Of a DNA stretch of 64,000 bases, positions 1 to 10,323 are shown piece after piece (positions within the stretch are counted from its first letter, which is position 1; every line of letters begins with the position of its first letter). Position numbers and translations under genes: made by a program. Source of the stretch: Choristoneura fumiferana (taxonomy: Eukaryota > Arthropoda > Insecta > Lepidoptera > Tortricidae); the NCBI RefSeq assembly GCF_025370935.1, contig NC_133496.1, positions 11,672,493 through 11,736,492 of the forward strand, in the 5' to 3' direction. The notes beneath the pieces are model-generated. The model saw only the letters and a list, made by a program, of their open reading frames with translations. It searched no databases and was not told the DNA's origin.

Positions 1-59
1 GGTAAGCTTTTAAAGAAACGTAATGGTGCTAAGGTTCCACGAATAAGGGTGAGGCCATT

Positions 60-345
60 GGGAATGAACGTAATTTTTACAAGCTTTCATTTAGTTTCAC
101 CTGTCCCGTTGTCTGTCTGTCTGTTATCAAATCTTGCAAGTTAAATTCGACCAACTCCCAGTAGTTGGATTGACTTGTTTGGTATACTTACTTATGTAAA
201 TTGCGTGACAATACAATATTGGTAGTGACATCCTGGTATAGTCCGGCCAGGATCGTCTCCACAGGACGCAACTCTTCAACGGTTAATGGCAATCGACGTG
301 AACTTTGGTATGCAAATATAGTTTGGGTGACAATACAAGTTAGTA
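60..345 (-). repeat. Interspersed repeat, counterpart of 18945-19205
   Basis: The reverse complement of this stretch resembles 18945-19205: shared blocks GCATGCCAAATTTCAAGTCGA-like, GGAGACGATCCTGGCC and CTTGCAAGATTTGA appear in the same order. No coding frame. The remainder of 346-660 shows nothing recognisable. Confidence 0.6.
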
Positions 346-660
346 CAGTCAACAAAAAGTACAGTTAGCAAAAAAGCTTGTATTAAAAATGGAATTTTTA
401 CAAAAACTTATTATTAAATAAGTAAATCTTATTTTCGGTTGCGTAATTACAGCTGCTTCGTTTTTATACTACCTAATGTCCAGTTTGTGCCATGCGGCAA
501 CGCAAAACGAGTTTTACACAGATAGGTACACCAGAACAACAAAACTTCCATTCCTGCCAACCATTCAGTCATATGGTTTCATTCAACCATTCAATCATTT
601 TTAGTGGAATGATAAAAAAAAACATTTGTAAATCCGCAATTCACAACTCAAAAAATTAGT

Positions 661-871
661 AAGGCTGCGTTTTCACCGAAGATGTGCGAGGATATGTTGC
701 GAGGAATGTGTTTTCATGAATCAATAGAAACGCTTCATTGACCTATCCTCGCACAGCACATCTCCGGTGGAAACAGCTGAGCGGAGCGAGGCTAGGTCAA
801 TGAAGCGTTACTATTGGATCATGAAAAATTTCGCCACACATCCTCGCACATTTTTGGTGGAAACGGAACCT
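661..871. mobile_element. Inverted-repeat element, family E
   Basis: Fold-back element with arms containing GATGTGCGAGGATATGTTGCG and a reverse counterpart (CACATCCTCGCACATTTTTGG). Related copies lie at 11760-11950 and 20158-20373. The open frame across it is a by-product. Confidence 0.75.
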
Positions 872-3090
872 AAAAAATCTAAACAACAAGTGTGCTTCGA
901 GAAAATACCGTTATTGGAAAAAAAAACAACAAGATGCTACTTTTATGTACCTAGAGCTCCACTCAATGGCTTTACAAATATCATTATCAAGTATAACACA
1001 AGCACCAGAATTGGGAGATCAGGAAACCACTGATCCGCAAATATAACTAAGTTATTTTATTTAAAATATCGTTCAGTACAAAATCATTCTTTGCTAGCTT
1101 TCGTCGACTCACACTAGGCTATCTTTTCTTAATCTAATACCTAACATACTTACGTTTTTTTCCCACAATTTCATCGTTTCTTCACATCCTTGCCACCAAG
1201 TGTGGACCACCAACGTCTCGGCATCACTGCCCACTGAACCGACTGCCCACTACCCACTCTACCCGTCAAGACAAAAACTCTCCATCCAACCTTTAACTTT
1301 AAAGTCTTAGCAATAAGAATGTTGCCAGCTACACTATATAGCCAGTGTTGTCAGTTTTTACTGGAAATTAGTTACGTGTATCAATGGTTTAAAAATTAAC
1401 TTTATGGTATGGTTATAGGGACTGTCGGCCTAGTTTTTGTGGTACAGTATCAGCTGTGTTCGCACGGTGATACTTTCTGCAATATTCGCACGCTAAAACG
1501 CGCAGGCAAAGTTTTTGCGAAGCATCCGATGTTAACAGGCTTCCTTAATTTAGGTGAGAAATACGAAAGTAAGTACTTAAGGTTTTCTTGAACAAATTTA
1601 GGCTAAGTATAAAAAATTGTAACTGTACCTACTCTCAATAATTTGCACGCCTGCATGCAGGCTGAATATATTGGATAAGAAACTATAACATAACATCTTT
1701 GTAACTGTGTTCTAGCAAATAAACATTTCTGATTTCTGATTTATAACAAGCACTTATGAATGTCAAAAACAATCCACGAGTACCAGCGGTAAGTAGTACC
1801 TACCACTAATCGAGGTCAATGGGCAATGCAGCGTTTTACAGATAAGGCATGTACTTAGTTCCGTCAAATTCTTGCATCTACAATAAGGTGTTAATAATAA
1901 CTGAAACCTGAAAGTAGTTTGTTCAGAATCGAGAAGAGGCCAACTGTTCTCCTGTCACACCTCCTGTGCCCTGTGGGTGTCAGAGGACTTTAGTCTTATA
2001 ATTTACACCTTGAATAATTAATATAATTATGGTAGGTAGTTTAATACGAAATAATAGATCAGAGGGCCTTCGAAAATCTTCGAAAATCGAAGTTCATCGT
2101 ACCGTCCCTCTCACTCTCGTATTTCGGATTTCGGAGTAGCCCCGCAGACAAAATGGGTTCCGGCTGAAAAACAGCGCAAAAGTGTCGCCCGTATAAACCA
2201 TTCAGCAATTGTTAACGCCGTACTAATCTTGCCCCTAATCTTTTTTCAAGTTTATCTCTTGAATGGTGGTACCTAATATCATATTTGTTCCTTACTTTTT
2301 TGTTTAAAATGCACTTAATGCGCGCAATCCAAAGATTCTGATTTCTTAAAAACCTCATCAAAAGAATTCCCAATGCCTTACAGACATCTCGTCGCCGCTC
2401 AATAGCCTTACAAACTATCCATACTACCTACCTACTCACGCACATCGATTTCAAAACGACATCGCATCGCACGACGCATTGACTAAGTATGGTATAACAG
2501 ACCTATTCTCCATCTCATCTGCCTGGATACCTTTAAAAAAGACAGCATGTGTTTATTGCTTCGGAATGATATCGAATAGGGTCTGTATCGAGACTTTCGC
2601 ATGATCGAGTCTTAGTTGCTACCTGGGTGGGCGACGGACGACGCTTGCTGCTAACTGCACGTCACTAATCGAAACTGATATTCGTATCATGTTCTCACAG
2701 ATTTGGGTATGGTTCAGTCAAAATAGATCATTCATAAAGGAATTTTGTGATATAATATGTTGACGACATTGTGCGATTTGGTACTTTATGAGATAGGAAC
2801 TATTTTTAAGTACTTTATGTCGGCAATGTACAGTACAAGTTATCAGTGAATAAAAAATAATGTCTGGTATATTTTCAAGACAAAGCTTACTGGAATACTA
2901 TGAATAATACATTTAAGCAACTTAATATACAGCCCCATAGTGGGCGCCATTAAGGTTGTAAAGTATGAATGTATGTAAACTCTTTATTGTTCAAAAATAG
3001 AGAAACAAACACAATTTACAAACGTTAAGATACATGCACAAAAGCGAACTTATCGCCCATCAAGGGATCTCTACCAGTCAGTATACGTCT
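872..3090. other. No recognisable gene, 0.9-3.1 kb
   Basis: AT-rich DNA with a GTGTTGTCAG-type repeat scrap and a TTCTGATTTCTGATT duplication near 1720-1742. No frame longer than about 60 codons with known features. Likely old repeats or upstream regulatory DNA of the next gene. Confidence 0.5.
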
Positions 3091-3236
3091 AAGGCAGAAT
3101 TTAGACTTGCAAGAAAAACCGTGCAAGTTGCATTACATTACAGCGCTCGATTGACCACTATAAACTCGTTGGCATTACGGCCTCGCAATGCAATGCAACT
3201 TGCACGATTTTTCTTGCAAGTCTAAACTCGGTCTTA
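3091..3236. mobile_element. Inverted-repeat element, family F
   Basis: Arms TTTAGACTTGCAAGAAAAAC and GATTTTTCTTGCAAGTCTAAA enclose a short spacer. A second copy is at 55212-55353 with the same GCGCTCGATNGACCACTA core. Confidence 0.8.
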
Positions 3237-3385
3237 TAGGCACTTAGAATTGATTTATGGCATGGATATGAGTGATATGAAGTTCTTAGCACCGTTTATG
3301 CTGTAGCTACGCTGCTTCGTTAGTTCAGCTGCAGATAAATTTGGTAATATTATGGACGTAATAATTACGTCCCAAGCCCTTTTGT

Positions 3386-3450
3386 TCTGAGAGGAGGCCT
3401 GTGCGCAGCAGTGGGACGTATATATATATATATATAGGCTGGGATGGAAT
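3386..3450 (+). repeat. SINE tail fragment (family D)
   Basis: GAGAGGAGGCCTGTGCGCAG then GTGGGACGTATATA with an expanded TA run and AGGCTGGGAT, the tail block of the tRNA-derived SINE seen in full near 12.5 and 22 kb. Confidence 0.6.
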
Positions 3451-3960
3451 TACGTTATTACTCACAATCACCAGTTAAAAACAATTGACTCCACTAACCA
3501 CGGCCATAATCATCGTAACGATTGAATCAAAAATAATTAATAGTGTTAAGTACCTAATAGGTAAATAAGCCAGCTTGAGGTTTACAGTAGTGCCAGTGGC
3601 ACCCTCAATAAAGTAATAATTATCCACCTTATTACTTATCTAAATAGTATCAGATGCACTAAACGGTCCTCACCACAAAAACAACGCGGCCCGCCATGCT
3701 AACCCGATACTTGGTGACAGCCACTTTCCCGCGCACAATATGTCATGTTTTTTTTTCAGCCGAGGGGTTGGATACAAACAGCCAATTACGACAGGGGCGG
3801 GTGGCGAGTGCACTTAGGATACTTGGAAGATAGCCATTTAGTCACCAACAACGGCTGTAAGGGGTTCGTCCGCTGCCTAATAATGATAATTAAAAACAAA
3901 TTCACATTTTTAATGGAACACCAGTGTTGCCAGTGCGCATGCTTTAACCAACATGTTTAA

Positions 3961-4070
3961 TTTAATTAGTGTGCAGAGGTGTTTGGTGATACAGTGATTT
4001 AGTGTAAAATAAATTGTTTTATAGCTAAAAGTGTTTTAAGGATCTTGCTGCAGGATTTTTCTTGTGGAAG
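3961..4070 (+). promoter_or_regulatory. possible non-coding 5' exon
   Basis: An AT-rich stretch with no open frame ends at TGTGGAAG followed by a strong donor GTAAGT at 4071. It could be a non-coding first exon spliced to the acceptor near 10131, ahead of the glass start codon. This rests only on a donor motif and position. Confidence 0.25.
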
Positions 4071-5309
4071 GTAAGTACATTAATGGAAGTCTAATTAAAA
4101 GAAGTGAGTAAAGTTAGTGAAAATTTAATTCATTGTTCCAATACCTACTCGTACCTAGATGCTTAGGCAAGTAATTTAATTAAATGTGACAGATAATTTC
4201 ACGTCGCACTGATAATAGCTTTTAGTAACATTAAACTTACTTAATAACGCATGCTTATGAATGGAGGAATAACTATACGAATATAAGCGTTTTTGTAATT
4301 AGTAAAAAAAACAGTTTTTTTAAATATATATCGTCTCAAAACGCCGGTAGTATTTTAATGATGATGACCAAAAAGCTCGCATTTTACCTACTTAGAGACT
4401 GCTAATGCTAGAAAGGGGATGATTTATTTTCTTCTTTAATCTTTTGTTTGATCCGTTAGCAAAGAAATGCTTTAAACTGCTCATTTTCATTAGACTCAAA
4501 TGTCCCCCCCCTCCCCATCTACAGGCTATACCACAGCCTGAAAATTATGATAAAAAAGGATAGTGTATTAACAAATTCAAAAGATAATCTATCACAGCTT
4601 TATGAATTTACAAGTGAATAAGTAGTCTATCAAATCTTAAGGAAACCTACATATTTTGTGAGTATAGCCCGTAGGTGCTCACTTGGCCAATTTAAGAGGG
4701 GCCGTTTTTCCATAAAAACACAGTCCCCTGTTTTCTCCCTGGATAATGCCAGTAGAGCATTTTTTTTTGACATGTCCCAATGTTTTACTTTTTTATAAAT
4801 TAAAGAACATTTGAAAACCTATTAAAAAAACGACAAAGAGCGTATCGGACACGCCCAAACCATTCCGTAGCCATTACGAAAAAATAAAATAATATTTTTA
4901 TAACCAAGGATTTCGTATAGTTTGTGTGCTATGGAATTTACAAATACGTATTTTTCAATTCTTTCGCCCTAGTGTTTCCTCTTAATTAATATAGTATTTT
5001 GATGACGGCACCTTCTGTACACTGTATTTACTTGCATTGCTCTACAAATACATTCCGAATTTACTAATGTATGAAAGAAATCAATTCGGCCTCAGTGGCT
5101 GACTATTTAAATTAAATTAGACTTCCAACATTGGATCCAAGCATACGAACAAACTAGAAAAGAAACATCATGTGTAACCTTTGAATCATGCCGTTGAATT
5201 GAAATAGAGAAAAACATTTTAGAAAAGGACAGATATTATAGAGAAAAAAAAACAATTAATTAAATTTACAACCGATTTTTTTTCTTCGCTAAGCGTTGGC
5301 AACAATTTA

Positions 5310-5520
5310 TATACTAGCCTGTTACCCGCGACTCCGTCTGCATAGAATTCGTTTATCGCTATCCCGCGGGAAATATGCAATTTTACGGGACAAAAACTAT
5401 CCTATATCCTTTTCCGGGTCTCAAACTGTATACCGATTTTTATCTAAATCGGTTCAGCGGCTTAGACGTGATGAAGTAACAAACAAACAGACTTGAAAAC
5501 TTCGCATTTATAATATTGGT
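5310..5520 (+). repeat. RTE-like short repeat
   Basis: Begins ACTAGCCTGTTACCCGCGAC and ends near TTCGCATTTATAATATTGG, a very common lepidopteran repeat. Another copy follows at 5773-5998; others lie near 42.5, 44.8-45.2, 47.9-48.4 and 59.7-60.2 kb. Confidence 0.65.
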
Positions 5521-5772
5521 GGGATTCTTGGATTTTCATAATAATATACAAGGTGTTCATTAAATAACTGACACACTTATACATGATAATTTTTTTTTAG
5601 TGCCGATTCGGAAAAACTTCTGTTGAAAAGAATCCGGCAAGAAACTCACAAGGTGCATATTTACTTTCAAATATCTTTGTTGATTGTTTCAAAAATATTG
5701 GAATGTTTTGTTAAATTAGGAATTCTACTAATTCTACATTATTTCTAACTCTAACACTTGTAATATTACCTA

Positions 5773-5998
5773 CTAGCTTTTGCCCGCGGCTTCGCCCGCG
5801 TGGTATTCGGTTATCGCGCGCTGCTCTCTCGGAACATGTGCATTTTCCGGGATAAAAAGTAGCTTATATCACTCTCTGGCCCATAAACTATCTCTATGTC
5901 AAAAATCACGTCGATCCGTCGCTCCGTTTCGACATGAAAGGCGTCCAATCATACAAACACACAAACACACACACTTTCGCATTTATAATATTAGATTT
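5773..5998 (+). repeat. RTE-like short repeat
   Basis: ACTAGCTTTTGCCCGCGGCT at the head, GGGATAAAAAGTAGCTTATA inside and CGCATTTATAATATTAGAT at the end; same family as 5310-5520. Confidence 0.7.
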
Positions 5999-6002
5999 AG
6001 TA

Positions 6003-6425
6003 TGAATTGCTTCATCATCATCATCATGTCAGCCGAAAGACGTCCACTGCTGGACATAGGCCTCCCCCAAGGCTCTCCACTCAGATCGGTCTTGTGCTTT
6101 CCGCATCCACCGCGATCTCTTTACCTAGCAGGGTCGTTGCACACGGAGCGGTGTTAGGGCTTTACCGATTCCAGATCGCGCACTTCCTAGCGCTATAGCA
6201 CTACATGGGCTAAAGACGCCGCTGATCCCGCGATCTTAACCAGGTCGTCGCTCCATCTTGTTGGAGGCCTACCGACAGCTCGTTTCCCGGTCCGCGGACG
6301 CCATTCGAGAACCTTTTGACCCTATCGGCCATCAGTCCTGCGAGCAATGTGCCCCGCCAATTTCGCAATTCTTCGGGCTATGTCGGTAACCTTAGTTCTA
6401 CTGGGGATATCATCAAAATGAATTG
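6003..6425 (-). mobile_element. 5'-truncated LINE 3' end
   Basis: On the minus strand it reads like the C-terminus of a lepidopteran LINE polyprotein: a basic GRPP/RW-like block, a VQQWT-like end, then a CAT/ATG run at 6015-6030. Only the last part of the coding region is left. Confidence 0.6.
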
Positions 6426-7029
6426 CTTACCTTAAAAAATCTCTACATTTAAATATTTTCTGTACACTCTCTATTTCTAGGGCCGGAAGGACGTGTGATA
6501 TTTTTGCGCGATCCGCTGTGGCAGATATTAATGCTGGTGACTGTACTGCTTACTATGTGTTGTGTTCAATAAAGAGTTATTGTATTGTAATTTGTAGGTA
6601 CTTGTCAGATGCGCTTCACCGTTTTTAGAACCAAAGGAAACTGACAGAAAAATGGCCAGTTTTAAATTATCTAAATTCTATGCAACTTCGTTAAGCAATT
6701 GACATGCATTAGTAACTTTTAGATAGGGCACAGTAAAAAAAGGGATTGAATAAAAAGAACGCAACCTACTTATAATTATAATGTAATCAATTCTCTACTC
6801 TCGATTCTGAACAAACTACTCTCAGGTTTTCAGTTATATTTTTTAGTTTTATTTATTTATTATGTTTGAAATATTGAATTACAATTCAAACATGATTAAC
6901 AATGAATACAAATACAAAAGAATTTATTGTTCAACATAAATTACAGTACAGAGTACATGGGCTGATAAAAAAAAGGAGTTGGTTTCTCTATGTTGCGGCG
7001 CGGCGGGTCAAGGCATACAAATTGTAGAC

Positions 7030-7454
7030 TTAGGAGCTGTTTCACCATCCATTGATTAGCGTTAACTGACGGTTAAATGTGATGCCGTCTCCATCTATTC
7101 GAACAAAACAAATAGAGACGGCATCACACCTAACCGCCAGTTTTTTTCATTTTATATCACGGGACAATTCACACCAATTGACCTAGTCCCAAAGTAAGTT
7201 TAGCAAAGCTTGTGTTATGGGTACTAAGCAACGGATAAATATAATTATATAGATAGATACATACTTAAATACGTAGTAAACACCCAAGACCCGAGAGCAA
7301 ACATTCGTATTTTTCATTCAAATATCTGCCCCGACACGGGAATCGAACCCGGGACCTCAAGCTTCGTAGTCAGGTTCTCTAACCACTAGGCCATCTGGTC
7401 GTCTAACACTAATGGTCAGTTAACACTAATCAATGGATGGTGAAACAGCCCTAA
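7030..7454. mobile_element. Inverted-repeat element (family A) carrying a nested SINE
   Basis: Termini TTAGGAGCTGTTTCACCATC and GATGGTGAAACAGCCCTAA are inverted repeats. Unlike the 146-bp copy at 58100-58245, this copy has about 270 bp of extra DNA in its right half, including a tRNA-like SINE block. Confidence 0.85.
7328..7402 (-). repeat. tRNA-derived SINE head
   Basis: The minus strand carries a pol III B box (GGTTCGATTCCCG) and an A-box-like TGGCCTAGTGGTTAG at tRNA spacing. The ends do not pair as an acceptor stem, so it is not a tRNA gene. Confidence 0.75.
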
Positions 7455-7990
7455 GGGCTGATTGACTAAGGTCAATGAAGCTCCCAAATACATGGCAACC
7501 TTGCATTAACTAATTAATGATTATACTTAATCATTCATGAAATAATTATGATATAAAATATGTGAAAACAAGAATTTTCAGTTATTTAATTAACACCCTG
7601 TATTTATAGATATAGGATATGACTAATTCAGTAATTGTCAAATGCCGTATTGAGGTCACCCGTGGAGATCCCGTTATGGCGGATAGTTCAAAACGTTGGG
7701 TATGTATGTATTCAAAATTAAAACTCTACCTCTTGAATGGACTCTACATAATTTGTTTCCTACGAAATCACTTAACAAGAATCGTCAACAAGGCTCTAAC
7801 AATGAAAAGTCATAGTCATAATCATCTCAGCATATATACGCGCCACTGCTGGGCACAGGCATCCTCGCAGAATGAGAGGTCTTGGGTCGAAAATAAAAAG
7901 TAGAAAACATATAAAAGATGAACGAAAATGTTGTATAAGTTGCTACAAACTACAATATTTTTACCTTCTTTCTCTCATGTAAATCGTGTA

Positions 7991-8150
7991 GGTATGGTCA
8001 AGGACTTTAATTCATAGGCCACAATAATGGAACCATTTCACAGTAAACGTCATAGTGACACGCATTAATTAACAAGGAAAATCGTAATGACTTTTCCTTT
8101 GACTGAAAAGGTTCCATGGTAGCTCATGAATTAAAGTCCTTCACCGTACC
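7991..8150. mobile_element. Hairpin inverted-repeat element
   Basis: Starts GGTATGGTCAAGGACTTTAA and ends with the near reverse complement TTAAAGTCCTTCACCGTACC. Inner parts (TTCATAGGCC / AGCTCATGAA, GGAACCATTT / AAAGGTTCCAT) also pair partly. Confidence 0.7.
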
Positions 8151-8430
8151 TCAGCTACGTCTGTGCGACACATATATGTCAATCAATATATGCTTAACCC
8201 ACCCCCCTTTCCTCATAAAACAATACATAGTCATATAGACCCAGCTATCTGAAAACACCATACAAAATGCTAACGCGTTTCGAATTCTCTACAAGTTCAT
8301 TCACATCCGTTGCCAAACCACCAATCTGCATGTTGCCATGCATTATTGTAAGTATTGTTTTATTTGGAAGGAGAAAAAGGCGGGTTCTGCATGTTATTTT
8401 TTTATTATGAGGATATTTTTTTGTTTTTAA

Positions 8431-8675
8431 AGCCGTGGTGGTCTAGTATTTGGTTTGATTTCAAACTACTCTGCAACTCAACTCAACTCTAGCAACTGAG
8501 TTTTTCGAAATTCACCACGCCACGAGCTTTACGGTGAAGGAAAACATTGGGAGGAAAATGTACCTACAACCCTACGAAGTATTTCGATAGTGTGTGTGAA
8601 GTTCCCATTCCGCACTGACCCAAGCCAGCCCAGCAGTGGGACGTTATATAGGCTGAGATGATCCTGATGATAAGT
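8431..8675 (+). mobile_element. tRNA-derived SINE, family D
   Basis: Head AGCCGTGGTGGTCTAGT, core CACGAGCTTTACGGTGAAGG, tail CAGCAGTGGGACGTTATATA then GGCTGAGATGAT. Diverged copy on the plus strand. Confidence 0.7.
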
Positions 8676-8679
8676 GGGA

Positions 8680-9060
8680 GACAAACGAGCATGTCATTCA
8701 TCTGATGGAAAATGATCATCACCGCCGAAGACCTCAAAAACTCAAAGAGAGTCCTACCCCTGGTCTGTTGCCACCCTTTAAAGAAAGTACTTCATAAGAA
8801 TACTTTCTTGCTTCGCTTACTCCGTGAGCCCTTTCCTTGAAAGCCCCGAATGCCCCGATGTCGTAAGATGTTCGCTAACACTGCTGACGGAAGTTGACTC
8901 CACAATGTCACTGTAAGACCGTACGTGGCAGGAAGTGCCGAAGGAAACGTACAGTGGTTGGTAAGAGATGGTGACGATGAAGTTTAGACATTCGGCGGGA
9001 GATGCGATGTAGAATATGTGTCGCATTCGCATATACGTAGCTCTGATACACGTCTAGTAG
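8680..9060 (-). repeat. Degraded transposon-like segment
   Basis: A minus-strand frame of 71 residues (8817-9032) and the surrounding composition look like the decayed end of a LINE, but no motif is clear enough to name a family. Confidence 0.3.
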
Positions 9061-9118
9061 CGGAGAAACAAGGTTGTTAGGAATTCAATCAATTATTTGA
9101 CACTTGATATGTTATAAA

Positions 9119-9225
9119 TTTCAAAGCCCTGAATAAAAGTCTCTAAGGACACACACACCTCTGTTTCCGAGTCCCTTTCAGAATTTAGTTTAGTATATAG
9201 AGACTTTTGTTCAGGACTTTGAAAT
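9119..9225. mobile_element. Short hairpin element
   Basis: TTTCAAAGCCCTGAATAAAAG at the left and CTTTTGTTCAGGACTTTGAAA at the right form imperfect inverted arms around about 65 nt. Confidence 0.65.
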
Positions 9226-9344
9226 CTGCTATACGAGTATATTATCAAAATCTCAGGATATTTAACTAAAACAACATTTTTCCATACCTTATGTCCGGGG
9301 TCCTTTTAGTTACAAAAAAATTATGTGTACTGAATGAATGAATG

Positions 9345-9501
9345 TACTGTCGAACAAATTGAATCATGACTCATGAACCAGGGTTGAACCTTTTAATAAT
9401 CAATTTCACTAATATTTCCTTGACAAATATAAGAGATGTCGATATGACATTAGTATCACAAAAGTTCCACCCTGGGTCACGATTCAATTAGTTCGACTGT
9501 A
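9345..9501. mobile_element. Inverted-repeat element
   Basis: Termini TACTGTCGAACAAATTGAATC and GATTCAATTAGTTCGACTGTA pair, with GGGTTGAACCTTTT and AAAGTTCCACCCTGGG inside. A half copy lies at 14935-15005, and 53756-53882 has a similar layout. Confidence 0.75.
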
Positions 9502-9795
9502 ATTGCAGCATAGACAAAAGCGTTTTAGAAAGAGACAGATATATAGATTTTTCAATAATTACTTTAAATCAAATTTTAAACAGAATAAATTTTTCTTTTC
9601 GCTAACATTGTCTGAATATAATTTTCATAATAATAAATAGGATATTGCCAATACAGGAGTTGTTAAATACCGTATTAGCCTTAGAGCGATCCATTGTGTT
9701 TCTGTTTTTTTTTTACAAATATAAGACTAATGACATAAAAGATAAAATCTAATGAGCATGAAACTACCGTAAGACTCACTCATACTCGTATTTAA

Positions 9796-9935
9796 GTCAA
9801 AGTCAAAGTCAAAGTCAAAATATCTTTATTCAATTTAGGCTATAACAAGCGCTTATGAATGTCAAAAAAAATCTACCACCGGTTCGGAAAAACCTCTGCT
9901 GAGAAGAATCCGGCAAGAAACTCAACGACTTTAAT
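9796..9935 (-). repeat. LINE 3' tail with AAGTC repeats
   Basis: Four AAGTC-type units, then AAAATATCTTTATTC and AGAATCCGGCAAGAAACTCA. Partial matches appear at 5600-5660, 1735-1790 and 27610-27665, showing a common lepidopteran 3' end. Confidence 0.6.
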
Positions 9936-10131
9936 GCCTGTAAGGATAATTGTTTTAATGTTTGAAATAAATCACTTCTATGAAATAAACCCGGATAACT
10001 CACGTCTTAAATCGAGTTTAGCTCGACATGTTTCGGGCTAAGATAAAATCTCAATAACCAGTTTCTGCTGTAACTTTTTACAACCTTAATTTTATTGTTT
10101 AATATCCGCCTTACCCTTTACTCACCCTTAG

Positions 10132-10212
10132 GTCCAGCCCAGCCTCCTAGCGAATAGCCGTCTCGCAGGGATGCCCGTGTGACGCCCCTGCGCGTCAAGA
10201 TGCGCGCCCGGC
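10132..10212 (+). promoter_or_regulatory. gl: glass 5' leader next to the start codon
   Basis: From a possible acceptor (CTCACCCTTAG) to the start codon. It contains a tiny upstream frame (ATGCCCGTGTGA near 10169) and a second out-of-frame ATG near 10199, so initiation at 10213 would need leaky scanning or a transcription start further 3'. The extent is inferred. Confidence 0.4.
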
Positions 10213-10323
10213 ATGGACTGTTACGTGCCCAACAACCCGCAGTTCGGGCTCGAACTGTGCTGCGACCCGCTGCAGTGCGATTGCCTGGAACCGCAGCTGA
10301 GGGAACTAGAAGACTGTTGCCAG
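10213..10323 (+). CDS. gl: glass coding exon 1
   Basis: 37 codons from ATG to CAG, followed by donor GTACCT, phase 0. It encodes [14 protein letters not shown], matching the conserved N-terminal Glass block, then a Cys-rich stretch (CCDPLQCDC). The reading frame continues upstream into an untranslated leader with a possible acceptor (CCCTTAG) at 10131. Confidence 0.85.

Noticed and set aside
7328..7402. Candidate tRNA gene on the minus strand
   Set aside because: It has A- and B-box-like sequences but no pairing acceptor stem, and it lies inside a mobile element; it is a SINE head.
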